A stretch of 64,000 nt of DNA from Blastobasis lacticolella (Eukaryota; Arthropoda; Insecta; Lepidoptera; Blastobasidae). The stretch covers positions 2,472,026 to 2,536,025 of the forward strand of contig LR990061.1 of the NCBI GenBank assembly GCA_905147135.1, in the 5' to 3' direction. How positions within the stretch are numbered: position 1 is the stretch's first letter; each line of letters begins with the position of its first letter. The notes under the pieces are model-generated. The model searched no databases. It saw only the letters and a program-made list of their open reading frames with translations, and was not told the origin of the DNA. Position numbers and translations under genes: made by a program. Shown here piece by piece: positions 42,480 through 53,374 of this stretch.

Positions 42480-42654
42480 GAGCAGATCATTTACCTGATC
42501 AGTATATGTCCTTCTCGGGCGCCCTCTACCGACCTTTCCATTCACATTTGCACAATTACCTTTACATATTACAGATACCTTTCGTATGCCGTTTTTCATC
42601 CATCCTTTCCACATGTCCAAACTACCTCAGCATATCTCCAAAGCAAATCAATAT

Positions 42655-43080
42655 TAATTTTAAAAGTATTGTGTTCCTGCCGGTCTACTGCTCTATGGGA
42701 ATCCGTGTCTTTGGCAGTGGATCTGGAGGGGGTTAACATTTGGCTATTTTTTTGGCTGGCAGAGCAACGTGTCCTGGTATTTTAGAGGTGGGCAACGCAC
42801 TGGTGATACTCCTGGGGCCTAATTCTCACGCTGTGACATCGCAAATTCGACATTTTTCTTAGCCTCATATCTCCAACAATAATGACATTGGAATGTCTAT
42901 TGCAGTCAGAAAATATTTTCTTAACTCTCTTCGACAGTCGTACATTGTCGGAAATCGATTTCAATTACGTTTTAATACACTTTTTTGGCTATAGAAAATG
43001 TCGAATTTGAGATGTCACAGCGCGAGAATCGCAACACCTGGGGTGTTGCTAATGTCTATAGCCAGCTCTCACTTAGGCGG
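42655..43080 (+). repeat. Family Q long-form tail split by MITE K
   Basis: 42655-42817 (AAGTATTGTGTTCCTGCCGG ... TGGTGATACTCCTGGGG) continues at 43037 (CCTGGGGTGTTGCTAATGTC). It is the same family as 60901-61195. The interruption is the MITE below. Confidence 0.75.
42818..43036. mobile_element. MITE family K, copy with target duplication
   Basis: This 219-bp insertion is flanked by CCTGGGG (42811-42817 and 43037-43043), and excising it restores the LINE tail. The terminal region is inverted: ATTCTCACGCTGTGACATC on the left, ATTCTCGCGCTGTGACATC from the right. Confidence 0.85.
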
Positions 43081-43094
43081 CCGCTAGCTAATTG

Positions 43095-43240
43095 TCATGA
43101 AATAACCTAACCGACAGAAAATGTCGGGTAACCCCGGACCAATTTTACTTAAAACTCAAATATTTTCTAAACTACCGATTTTAGTGAATTAAAGCTAAGA
43201 ATAATCTCAATTAAACTGTCCATTAAGCGATAATAAAAGC
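43095..43240 (-). repeat. Repeat family C copy, truncated
   Basis: Contains CCGACAGAAAATGTCGGGTA and ACTCAAATATTTTCTAAACT. Confidence 0.65.
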
Positions 43241-43626
43241 CTAACCGCATCTATTGAAACAGCTAGAAAACAACACAATGGAGGCAACAATCTAAACAAA
43301 CACTCCCAAACACAGAACCAAAGCAACCCGACAAAGGCCGGTGTGAGACGAGTATTTGCTTCCGTAGAGGCAACACGAGATCACCACTTGTTTGGTCTAT
43401 AGTTCGCATATCCTATTTGTCTATGGCTCCTTGTGCGAGGAGCGGGAGCGGTGCCACATTACCTTTGATACGGAAACGTGGAAGCAAAGATTTAGGAAAC
43501 TTTGGCTGAGTTCGGATTAGGGTTGGCAAAACATTTCAAGAAGAATATAGGAGATTTCCATGTACCCATATAAAAGTTTATGTTCTTTTATTTATTATTT
43601 TTAAGCAGAATTTTTACAATTTGTAC
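43241..43626. other. No gene recognised
   Basis: Unique-looking, no motif. Confidence 0.4.
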
Positions 43627-43950
43627 GACACGTTGTGCTCTCGAGCCTTGACCATGACCCAGGATTTGGCAGATCAGGTAATTACAGTAAAGCAACTGCC
43701 ATCTAACCTCCGTGGCCCTGTTAACAGGGGAACCTGACCAGATTGGATCATGGTTGGTTACACAGTCAGGCGTGAGGACACTGGAACACTAGTTCATGCG
43801 TGGCCGAATAAAGTGTAAGTCAGATTTTGGTCCATCGACTGGATAAGAAAAACTATTCAAGTAATGTACACAACTGAGAAAAAGTCATTAGTGGCGGCAG
43901 GATCAAACTCGGTGCCTCTCGCTAAGAGGTGACTTCTTAACAATTACTCA
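43627..43950 (-). mobile_element. SINE-A copy, interrupted
   Basis: The tail half (43627-43775) and head half (43845-43950) are separated by about 70 bp of unrelated sequence. GATCAGGTAATTACAGTA and GGTGCCTCTCGCTAAGAGG are the markers. Confidence 0.7.
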
Positions 43951-44635
43951 GTCGTAGAAAGAAACAGTACTGTAGCTATTTCGAGGAACATTTCTTCGGA
44001 TTCTTAAGAAAGCATTGCCGAACCGTACTAACAAACACTTACAAAGTATCAAGCCCAAAAGACGACTTTTTACTGTCTATTTACCGAAGAAGGATGCCTT
44101 GTGTTATCCCCTCGTGAGGGAGATAGCTAAAGTGAGGGAGGGCGTTGTATCCTATTTATAACTGCATTAAATAAAAGTGGATGTTTTTGTTTACATTGAC
44201 TTAGTGTAGTAGGGTTGGAGTACTCAATAAAACTTTTATTAGGGTTGGCGGTGCGGCGTTTTTAAATATTATCTTGTTATGTTTAAATGTTGCTTGCTAG
44301 CAAGCGTAAGTTTATTTATTTCGTTGATTTTCTCATAAATAGGGGTAAGTAAGCTGTACCGTTTGCAAATATCTCATAAACTACTGTTGTTCGTAGTGTA
44401 TGTCAAAAAATTATGCATAAAGAGGAAGCAAGCAAGTGTTTAGACGGTTGCCTACTTGCATCCAAAATACCGAAGACAAGGAAACCAGTGGCTCGATATT
44501 GGTATAGAAGTTTCACCGAAATCGGTGCAGCAATTCGGAAGAAATTTGAAATGGAAGTCTAGGGCCACCACGAGGTCCAACTAGCCCCCAAACTTAGGGT
44601 TTGTAGAGTTCAGAACTTGTAGAATTAGGGGCTGG
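43951..44635. other. Unique DNA, no gene seen
   Basis: No repeat family or coding motif recognised. Confidence 0.4.
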
Positions 44636-44639
44636 CTCT

Positions 44640-44890
44640 TCATTTTTTTTAGGCTACGCAGCGACAAACGAAGAGACAGCCCACGCCTATAACATGTATG
44701 ATTCATGCCTTTAGGTTGCAGGCAACAAAAATGTAGAACCGGAGATGTGTTGGCACTGTGCGCTTGCGCTGGCTACCTTATCCTTCAAACCGGAACACAA
44801 TAATGCAAGCATTGTTGCCTGGCGGGAGAAATACATACGGCGCTGATACTCACCCACGCGCACTTCTCAGACTTGACAGAGTCCAATAAC
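44640..44890 (-). repeat. Repeat family H, most complete copy
   Basis: From GCTACGCAGCGACAAACGAA through TTCAAACCGGAACACAATAA to GATACTCACCC. It ends in an A/T run on the plus strand, as expected for a LINE 3' tail in reverse. Confidence 0.65.
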
Positions 44891-45872
44891 CTGATATTTC
44901 TTTTTGACAATATAAGGGAATGAGCTTCTTAATTTCAGCAAACTAATTTTGAAATATTTTTGGTGACAATTTATGTGTATAACCCTCGGATGAGGAAATT
45001 ATACGCCGAAAAAGCTGTAGAAGGTTATATTAGCACTGACGTTACACTATTTAGTCATTATAAGTAACACAGCTTCTACAAAACTTTTATCAAATATTTT
45101 TAATGCATAGGACTTAGGCATAGCCGTATTAGGACAGATGCTTTGCCCATTCGTAACGGGTATTACTTGGTTGAAATATGAAAAGAGAGTTAGTAAAATA
45201 AAATAAAATCGAGCCAAATTGTTGATATTCCGATTTTAAATGTACAAATTTAGGTCTTTGAAGCATGGACTTACTACTAGTAAGTCCATGTTTTGAAGAA
45301 TTATTTAGAATTTAGAACAGACAGAGATGGTATATCAGAAGGAGGTGACAGAATACCAGCGCTGTGACAGCATATAAGAGTTTTAGATGTTTTAATTATT
45401 AATGTTTGGCTGTAACTGTTATTGTGGCATGGTGTGCTATGTGTAATAAATGTCTTTTCTTTCTATCTAAATACCATCGTTACATCTGAATCTAAAAGGA
45501 AAGCATCCGAGCGTGAGTCATGGAAGATTGAAAGGGATGCCTTTTCCCTGCAGTGGAGCAGAAATACTCAATACTCAAATGTTTATTGCTTCATAAAAGT
45601 AATTTACAATTATGGCCCTGACGGGCACTACAATATTAAAAACTTAAAAATACTAGGGTTATATTATTTTCTAATTTTAATAACAGTGTCGTTACGATAT
45701 ATTATCTACCTACCGATGGCTATTAACAAGGCAATCTTTAATAAGCTTAATATTAAACAATATAAGTAAAAGTTGTAAAGTTTAGGTAAAGTTTACATAG
45801 GCAGACAAAAACTGTACCTATCAGCAATCTCTTCGGCCGTTGTTTAAACGGATACAAGGCAACACAGACAAC
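44891..45872. other. AT-rich DNA, no gene supported
   Basis: A 115-codon plus-strand frame (45422-45769) starts in low-complexity sequence and has no recognisable domain. A short palindrome, GGACTTACTACTAGTAAGTCC in two halves, lies near 45268-45288. Confidence 0.4.
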
Positions 45873-46072
45873 CAAATGAAGGGACCGCATCGTCGTAACG
45901 TTGGGACCGATCACTGAGTTGTTGTACAGTAGTTGTCCACAGTTGAGTTATCGCTCCACTGACATATTTGGCTTTGATCTCAAGCTGTTGGCTGTTTATC
46001 TTGTTTATTACCAAAGTACTGCGTACGCATTACTTCGAAATATTCGGCTTTTTGTCCCTTGCGCTAGTAATA
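45873..46072 (+). repeat. 200-bp direct duplication, unit 1
   Basis: Shares AATGAAGGGACCGCAT, GAGTTATCGCTCCACTGAC and GATCTCAAGCTGTTGGCTGT with 46643-46838. The SINE-G copy begins right at its end. Confidence 0.85.
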
Positions 46073-46074
46073 GT

Positions 46075-46303
46075 GACGACCTGAGTGGTTCAGTTGGTTA
46101 ACATGCCGTCAGCCACGAAGAAGTCCCGGGTTCGATTCCCGCCCGAGCAGAAATTGAAATGATAAATTTCAATTTCTGTTACGTGTCGCGGTGTTATATG
46201 TATCATGAAAAAAGTATGTAAGTAGTTATCAGTTATCTAGCACCCATAACACAAGCTTTGCTTACTTTGGGGCTAGATGCTGCTGTGTTAATTTGTTCAA
46301 GCA
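46075..46303 (+). mobile_element. SINE-G copy
   Basis: GACGACCTGAGTGGTTCAGT head, box B GGGTTCGATTCCC, end TGCTGTGTTAATTTGTTCAA. Confidence 0.8.
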
Positions 46304-46306
46304 TTT

Positions 46307-46622
46307 TTTTTATGTCATACGGTAGGCAAACAGGCAAGCGGGCCACCTGATGGAAAGTGGTCACCACTGCCTATTGACATTAGCAACACCAAGAGTATCG
46401 CCAATGCGTTGCCCACCTCTATAACACGTTGCTCTGGCAGCAAAAAGACAAATGCCACACCACTGCCAAAGCCACGGTTCCCCAAATCCCCACCCCATGG
46501 AGCACTGGAAACCTTACTCACCGGCAGAAACACAATACTATTTAAAAGAGTATTATTTAGCTGCGATATTCTGTAAGGTGGAGGTACTTCCCCAGTCGGG
46601 CGGCTCCAATTCGAACGAGAAT
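46307..46622 (-). mobile_element. Family Q long-form element
   Basis: Very close copy of 33389-33715, immediately after a SINE-G end. It starts with an A/T run on the plus strand and ends at TCCAATTCGAACGAGA. Confidence 0.75.
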
Positions 46623-46642
46623 TCGAGACTATATGTATTATA

Positions 46643-46838
46643 AATGAAGGGACCGCATTGTTGTAACGTTGGGACCGACAACTAAGTTGTTTAGTTGTCC
46701 ACCGTTGAGTTATCGCTCCACTGACGTACTCGTATTTGGCTTTGATCTCAAGCTGTTGGCTGTTTATCTTGTTTATTACCAAAGTGCTGCGTCGCGTTAC
46801 TTCGAAACATTAGACTTGTCCCTTGTGCTAGTAGTGGC
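46643..46838 (+). repeat. 200-bp direct duplication, unit 2
   Basis: See unit 1. The intervening 570 bp is almost all SINE-G plus family Q. Confidence 0.85.
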
Positions 46839-46903
46839 GGGTAAGTTAGCGGAAATTTTCAATAAGTGGGGAGGTTATTTTTAGTAGCTTTTGGCGTCCT
46901 ACT

Positions 46904-46921
46904 GAAAGAAAGAAAGAAAGA
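46904..46921. repeat. (GAAA)n microsatellite
   Basis: Short run of GAAA units. Confidence 0.85.
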
Positions 46922-46924
46922 GCG

Positions 46925-47505
46925 TATCTTTATTCGACGATTGCACTGCAGGGACAAGGCCTCTCTCCCATTTTCCCAGTAGAAAGTTATGGTCGGATAA
47001 TTTTTCTCGATAATAATTAAAACAATTTGAAAGGACCTAGTACTTAAATAAAATAAAAATTGTTTAACTGTAATATAAAGAAATAAATGCTTAAGGTCGG
47101 CTCTTGATCCTTTGCTTGGTCCAAATAATAAGGTGGAAAGGTGGGTGGTTTGGTATACTCGTATATTGAAGCACAGTTAAAATTATTATTATTAAGCAGG
47201 GAAGCAGTTGTCAAAACAACTGATTGATGTCTGTATTTAGCTCTTCTCCATTCATTAATCAATCAGAATTTAAATATTTTTCGAGTCTATTTTGAACTGG
47301 TTTGTATTTTCTGCCGAATCGTGCAACATTTTCCGGGCATTCACGATTATAATTGTTCCTAAATCTGCTCGTACCTATACTAGAAATATAATTAAGTTGC
47401 AAACTAACCTACTAAGCCACTGAACCGACATATAAAATTCATTCATTAACAGGAAGGAAGCTATATTCTTCCCTAATGTCATAGATTACTAAATTGTAAT
47501 AATAA
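46925..47505. other. AT-rich DNA, no gene seen
   Basis: Nothing recognised. Confidence 0.4.
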
Positions 47506-47507
47506 AT

Positions 47508-47640
47508 AAATAATAAATAAATATTCGTGGATAAATTCACACAGCGCCATCTAGCCCTAAAGTAAGCAAAGCTTGTGTTATGGGTGCTAGATAACTGATA
47601 AACTACTTAAATACTTTTTAAATACATACTTGTCTCGGAG
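47508..47640 (-). mobile_element. SINE-G 3' half
   Basis: CACACAGCGCCATCTAGCCC and AGCTTGTGTTATGGGTGCTA; the tRNA-like head is missing. Confidence 0.75.
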
Positions 47641-47807
47641 ATGTAATAAGTCCCGTAAGATAGTCGAATGTTACTAAAGAGTTTTTGACTGACGTGATTG
47701 AAAACCGCTAGGGACTAGTTGGTAGTCATTTACGGCTTAGTCAAATATCTAGTCTACCGTGTTGATATTTTATTATCGTAACAATTTTGATAATAAATAC
47801 TAATAAT

Positions 47808-48145
47808 AATCATCTTGGCGTTAATATCCCGGTTGTGGCCATAGTGACTGCTTTCCATCAGGTGGTCCGATCATTTCTCATTTCCAAACCGTAACATCAT
47901 CATCATCATCATCTTGGCTTTAATGTCCTGTGCTCTTGCGCACGGGGGCCCCCGCCTTGACCATGATCCAGTATTTTGGCAGATCAGATAATTACATTGG
48001 AGCGACTGTGGGCCATCATATCCTTGACCCTGCTACCACGGGAAGCTGACCAGATTGAATCGTTCAGTTATCTGAATGTGCAGGTTTCATAACGATGTTG
48101 TCCCTAACCGTAAGAGCATCGGTTAGCATTCAACTAGGTTGATAA
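47808..48145 (-). mobile_element. SINE-A tail fragment and longer copy
   Basis: A 40-bp tail (TCTTGGCGTTAATATCCCGG) is followed by GTGACTGCTTTCCATCAGGT and then by a decayed SINE-A copy from 47907. A (CAT)n run lies between them. Confidence 0.65.
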
Positions 48146-48644
48146 GGTTTGATGTATGTGGAACTGAATAACGCGTGGTCTTGCCTAAGTTGGCGAAAAT
48201 CTTTGGAATCGGAAGTAATGGTTTTTATTCTTGAAAAATGACAAGAAAGCCTTTTTTGGATTCGATCATGGACACATTCAGTTGCCTGTTTAGGGAATAA
48301 TATAAGGTATATTATTCTTTTTCCTTCCGAAGTTCTATAACATAACCCAGCAGCACTTGCGTCCACAACACGACCTTAGTTCGTGGAATACGCCCGAGCC
48401 ACTGCAGCATTTTCATGTCAGCGGATTTATTAAATGGGCGCACAGTTTCGGGCTATCTTAAGTAATATTTCTATTGCCGCCAAAGTTTCTCCGTCTGTGG
48501 AGTTAGATTGGTTTTCGGAGCATCTATTTTCGGTTACGGGAGTTGGGAAGGTTTTTTCTTAGCTGCTCACCCTTTGTCCTGATCTCGTTACGCCCATGGC
48601 CATTGTGGGAAAAGACGGTGCCTACGCACATTCCATAGGTACAC
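48146..48644. other. No gene recognised
   Basis: Short frames on both strands without motif. Confidence 0.35.
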
Positions 48645-48895
48645 ATCACAGTCCACTGCAGGACTTAGGGCCTCTCCAACAAGAGGGAAGGTTATTGCCA
48701 TAATCTCCACGCTTGGCAAGCGGGTTGGAGATCACAGTGCCGTAAATATAACAATGGAAAACGCTGCTGCCCATTTTCCAGCCTACGGAGACTCTAGACC
48801 TGCTGCCTCGAAAACTTTAGTCGGCTTGTACGACACCCACGAGTGTAAGGGGTTGGTGCTATTCTACTCTGCTGGTCACCACACAGCCTAGGCCT
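48645..48895 (-). repeat. LINE-tail family T1, complete copy
   Basis: Reverse copy of 49715-49980, with CACTGCAGGACTTAGGGCCT at the low end and GGTGCTATTCTACTCTGCTG at the high end. Confidence 0.75.
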
Positions 48896-49178
48896 AGGTC
48901 ACGGCAAGGTAATACATGTAGCCAAATACCACGTGTATCAGATGCTGTACTTGTGTTCATCAAGTACCTAGACACAGTTTGGTCCTGCGTAATTTATTTA
49001 AGATAAATGACGTCCGAAATTATCATAAACACACATGTGCGAGTTATTACACATTCATGAATACCAACGTAAGATTCGGGTTTTCCTATGTCGTCTAAAC
49101 ACTCCGGGCAAAAGTCAAACGGCGTACCGTCAGTATGTTCAGCATTTATGCCATAAATTATTAACTTTCATCCATAAA
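48896..49178. other. No gene recognised
   Basis: Nothing recognised. Confidence 0.4.
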
Positions 49179-49179
49179 T

Positions 49180-49400
49180 TTTAATGGAAAACAGACACAA
49201 TCGACGGTTTTCGGAAAACTCAGACAAAATCTACATAATATACTCAAATGTTTCCCGAACTACAGAATCGTTCACCCTAGTTTTAAAAATGAAGAAAATC
49301 ACATCGATATCGGTCCATGCGTTCGGGGGCTACGATTCCACAGACAGATACACACGTCAGAACCCCTTTTTAACTCCTGTTAGGAAGGGGTAAAGAGGTT
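49180..49400 (-). repeat. Repeat family C copy
   Basis: Contains GTCCATGCGTTCGGGGGCTA. Confidence 0.65.
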
Positions 49401-49456
49401 AAAAATGTGCATAACAATATAAAAATCCATCCGGGTCACCCACCTTGCGCTCTTTT

Positions 49457-49708
49457 GACGACCTCAGTGGTTCAGTTGGTAAACATGCCGGTCGCCACGC
49501 AGAGGTCCCGGGTTCGCTTCCCAGTCGAGCAGAAATTGTAACGACGAATTTTAATTTCTTTTACGGGTCTGGGTGTAGTTTGCATAATAATAATGTATTA
49601 AAAAAAGTATATTAGTGGTTTATCAGTTATCTAACACCCATAACACAAGCTTTGCTTACTTAAGGGCTAGATGGCACCGTGTGAATTTGTCCAAGAATTA
49701 ATATTGAT
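49457..49708 (+). mobile_element. SINE-G copy
   Basis: Full length, with CGGTCGCCACGCAGAGGTCC and box B GGGTTCGCTTCCC; tail GGCACCGTGTGAATTTGTCC. A T1 copy begins about 20 bp on. Confidence 0.8.
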
Positions 49709-49714
49709 TGTTGC

Positions 49715-49980
49715 TTAGCCGTGTGGTGTCCGGCAGAGTAGAATAGCACCAACCCCTTACTCTCGTGGGTGTCGTACAAGGCGACTAATGTTTTCGAGGC
49801 AAACGATCAAGAGTCTCCGTTGTCTGGAAAATGGGCAGCAGCATTTTCCATTGTTATATTTAAACACTGCGATCTCCAACCCGCCTGCCAAGCGTGGAGA
49901 TTGTGGCAATAACCTCCCCTTTCGTGGGAGAGGCCCTAAGTCCTGCAGTGGACTGTTACGGGCTGTGATGATGATGTTGC
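49715..49980 (+). repeat. LINE-tail family T1, complete copy
   Basis: GTGTGGTGTCCGGCAGAGTA to GGGCTGTGATGATGATG. Confidence 0.75.
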
Positions 49981-50164
49981 TTAGAAAAAGATGTCGTGTT
50001 TAGTTAGCCCACGGGACACCGGTCGCTACATTAAAAGAAAATTAATCTTCAAGTAATTCTATTGTATTACGCTATTAATTAGCACTTAGCACGGAAACTG
50101 GAAACCGGATGCGCGCGCAATATCGCAGAGTGCAACATTAAATGGTGAAATATATAATTTTAAA

Positions 50165-50330
50165 TATTTTTTATACCACGAAGGTGGCAAACTGGCTTAC
50201 GGCCTGCCTGATGGTAAGCAGTCACCGCCGCCTATGGACGTTTGCAATACCAGGGGCATCATCCACACGTTACCGACCCCGTAATAACCATTTCACCCCT
50301 TTCTTGAAGAACTCCATGTTGGGATAAAGA
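50165..50330 (-). repeat. LINE 3' tail (family P)
   Basis: TATACCACGAAGGTGGCAAA, then CTTACGGCCTGCCTGATGGT, then ATGGACGTTTGCAATACCAG. Confidence 0.7.
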
Positions 50331-50612
50331 TCTTCTTTACATCGCAAACTCCAGGCAACCAATTGGAAACCAATCGCGCAGGATATGGCGAGTCTTTTTG
50401 TGGGAGGCTAAGATCCACTTCGGGGAATTGAGCCAGCTAAGTAAGTATTGTATTATTAGTAGTAATGACATAAATACAATAATAACGCCATTCCCGCAGG
50501 GGTGGCAGAGACCACATTATTTTGGTGTAGCATTCCGTAATGAGGATCAATCATATGGTTGAATTTTATAGGTTTAAAATGAATAAAAATCGTGACTGAT
50601 ACTCATTTTCAG

Positions 50613-50996
50613 ATAAGGTCGAGGATGCTCGCCGGCGCTGGTATTAATTGATTTCTATTTACAGAAATTGTAACATTACAGTAAACAATTTCGTTACAAT
50701 TAATTTATAAGCATGCGTAATTTAATATTGTATTGTACTTACAGGCATCATGCTTTCGAATTCCTTCTTACATTCACGCATCAAGCATACTGTCACGTGT
50801 TGCGGAAGTGCTAGGGATACGTGGGGAATGAAGCCTGAACCTACAGGTACCGGGAAAGAGGCCCCGTGGGCGACCCAAGAAGCTATGGATTGACATCACC
50901 GAGTCGGATGCGAGTGTCAACGGCCTACGTGAGGATGCCAAAGATCGAGCGAAGCGGAGAAGAATGACCCCTGCCCAAGGACGGGATAAACGCTAG
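50613..50996 (+). pseudogene. LINE RT C-terminal relic with an internal insertion
   Basis: DKVEDARRRWY (50613-50645) and HVLRKC (from 50784) are the two sides of the W(F/Y)GHVLRK motif, separated by about 140 bp of AT-rich insertion. From 50830 the frame is open to the natural stop: LNLQVPGKRPRGRPKKLWID, then ITESDASVNGLREDAKDRAK and a GRDKR end. Same family as 6437-6612 and 8142-8303. An intervening stop (near 50802) and frame shifts make it a pseudogene. Confidence 0.75.
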
Positions 50997-51082
50997 GACG
51001 ATGACGATGATGACTAATATCTAAAAAATGGTGCGTCCTAGAGAAAAGTGCTCTACCGAATGAAATCTTCTAAAATTTTTTT

Positions 51083-51205
51083 TTTTTTTTATAACAAACA
51101 AGTCGGGCATTTGACCGCCATCTCACCTGTTGGTAAGTGACGATGCGGCCGAAGATGAAGCATGCCCGTCTTGGAACAGCCTATTCACTCTAGCCTTAAC
51201 GGCAA
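51083..51205 (-). pseudogene. LINE RT C-terminal end and tail
   Basis: The reverse translation KARVNRLFQDGHASSSAA matches 29600-29674 (RVNRLFLARHAPFSAA). It ends with the T run at 51077-51090, i.e. a poly(A) tail. Confidence 0.7.
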
Positions 51206-51246
51206 TTCTCTACAGCTTTTGCCTTATACACTTTTTTAGTAAAGTG

Positions 51247-51297
51247 AGAAGAATGAGTAGGAAAGCGGACCCTGGCCAAAAGCGGGGTGAAGGCTAG
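51247..51297 (+). pseudogene. LINE C-terminal scrap
   Basis: RRMSRKADPGQKRGEG plus stop, matching the R.ADPG..R..K. end of GHVLRK-type LINEs. Confidence 0.55.
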
Positions 51298-51555
51298 AAA
51301 GATTAATTTCCATAATTTATCTCTTTTCAAACATCAAAACAACTAAAGGACACCAAAAAATTTACATTGTTTGTCGTGTCTACTATACAACAATGATAAT
51401 GCAAATCTGAAGTCTATGTCGTAAGCAAGCCACTGTTCTGCTGCCGACCGTACGACCAGCTGGAGCGTTAATCTGTACGCGATGTTTTCTACTTTGAGCG
51501 GTGGGTGTTCCCCGTGACATCGTAAAATTACCATACAGTTGTGGGACATGAGATT

Positions 51556-52270
51556 TTTTTTATTCTACGCAGTGGCAAACGAGCAGACAGCCCACCAGAT
51601 GGTAAGCGGTGACTGTCGTTTATATTACCATTCATGCATTTAGGTTGTAGACAACAAGAATGCAGAACGGTAGATGCGTTTTTACTGTTAGGACTAAGAT
51701 GAAATGCCTCATGCCTGTAATGAGGAGTTTTCCAATAGGTATCTAAAGCATTCTTAACCACTCACTAGATGGCGCCCCGACAATTTTGGTAATTGATAAT
51801 CGCTTGAAATAGGTTCTTAGCAAAGAAGATATAAACACTGGGTACGTTGTATTGGATAATATTGTATTTATCAATAGTTTTAAACCATTTTAAAGGTTGT
51901 AATAATAATGGAACATAGTGCCAACTTATATAAATATTTCTTTATACAGTTCGTTCAACCTTTAACAGGTTTGTTTAAATTAATAAACATTTTATTTTTA
52001 AGTTTAGTATTAGTTGACTGCATGAAATCACTGCCACCATCATACAGATTATAAAAAGATTACCAAAATTGTAGGAGCGCCATCTATTGATGCTTTTTGA
52101 AACCAACTATCAATACCTACTGGAAAACTCCTCATTGGGCTGGCTACCGTGTCCTCCAAACCGGAACACAACAATGCAAGTATCGTGGCTTGGTGGCAGA
52201 AATAGATAAGGCGGTGATACTCACCCAGGCGGACTCCTCAGGCTTGACAGAGTCGTACCACCTGATAGGC
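51556..52270 (-). repeat. Repeat family H copy split by an inverted-repeat element
   Basis: 51556-51718 (GGCAAACGAGCAGACAGCCC ...) and 52137-52270 (GGGCTGGCTACCGTGTCC ...) are the two halves. Compare the copy at 44640-44890. Confidence 0.6.
51719..52136. mobile_element. 418-bp element with about 85-bp terminal inverted repeats
   Basis: The left end AATGAGGAGTTTTCCAATAG matches the inverted right end AATGAGGAGTTTTCCAGTAG, and similarity continues inward to GATGGCGC.CC and ACAATTTTGGTAAT. The interior is AT-rich and non-coding. It lies inside repeat H. The target duplication is not clear. Confidence 0.8.
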
Positions 52271-52844
52271 GAGCTTGGGTAAATTATAGCAATTTTCGTT
52301 GTGTTCAGCCCGGTTCAGACCATGTTACTTCCTGGTAAAGAACGTGTAAGATAATAATTTAAAATCAGTTCTAGTAGATTTCGTGTTTTCCTATTAAAAA
52401 TATTAGTTTAGACTTCTTCGTATCTACCTATAATTACCTATAATAGATACAGCAATTAAGCTTTAAGACCGCCTTTATACGTAACAGTGCATGAAGTTTT
52501 AAATAAATAAATAACAAGACACAATAGGTACTACAAGAGAAACATCGGCACACTCATCGATCTAGCCGAAGATATAATTTACCTAAATCAACATAATAAA
52601 TTGTCTGTTTGAACGTAGCGTGAAGGAAAATGAGCAATTACAAGAAAAATTCACAGAGCAAACGGCGCGTAATACTGGCTTAGCACTTAATGATTTCAGT
52701 TTTTTTTCCAACCAAAGGAAAAAAGGGAAAAGGGAAAGAGCGGAGAATAAAGGGAAAAGGGAGCCAAATGTCAAAGTGGCGAAATTTCTGGATGGATACT
52801 GGTTAGACGTTGAAAGTAACAATTTCGACTGTACCGAATCTGCC

Positions 52845-53374
52845 TTTTTTTTATGTTATACAGTAGACAAACAGGCAAGCGGGCCACCTGATGGAAAGTG
52901 GTCACCGCCGCCTATAGACATCAGCAACACCAGGGGAGTCACTGATGCGTTGCCCGCCTCTGAAGAGACCTCCAATATACCTCTTGAAAAATCCCATGTC
53001 ATAGTCCAAAGGATACACTGTGGCTGGGAGCTCATTCCACATCCGAATCGTACGAGCGAGAAACGTTCTTTCGAACCTTCGCGTCGTGACCAACAGAGGG
53101 TCTACGTAGTGGGGATGAGTCGCACCACCAGCCCACGGCGGGTGGTGCGATGGCGGAATTGCGCTGTGGGCACCAGATCGAAAAGTTCCTCGGAACACTC
53201 CCCATTGTACAGCCGATAGAACTCACACAGGGAGCCAAAGTCCCTTCGGTTTGCCAGTGGTTCCAACTTGCGTGTTAGTATGGGATCATCGACAATTCGT
53301 ACGGCGCGTCTCTGCCTGCACGGCTCGCACAAGTGTGTCCGCGACGTAGCTCGCGCCGCGACCCCTCTCGCCAC
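52845..53374 (-). pseudogene. Jockey/CR1-group LINE: RT C-terminus and 3' UTR
   Basis: Read on the minus strand, the first frame (53374-53110) has RRAVRIVDDPILTRKLEPLA, then RRDFGSLCEFYRLYNGECSE and ELFDLVPTAQFRHRTTR. A frameshift near 53110-53160 leads into HPHYVDPLLVTTRRFERTFL, ARTIRMWNELPATVYP, DYDMGFFKRYI and finally ADVYRRR with its stop near 52900. This order is standard for the region between the RT domain and the end of ORF2 in lepidopteran Jockey/CR1 elements. The 3' UTR and a T run at 52845 close it. Roughly the last 155 codons of ORF2 survive, so it is a 5'-truncated dead copy. Confidence 0.85.

Noticed and set aside
45422..45769. 115-codon plus-strand gene
   Set aside because: No motif, begins in a repeat-tail-like region, low-complexity end; chance frame.
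52620..53219. 199-codon plus-strand gene
   Set aside because: Most of it is antisense to the LINE RT C-terminus at 52845-53374; the first 70 codons are low-complexity Lys/Glu-rich.
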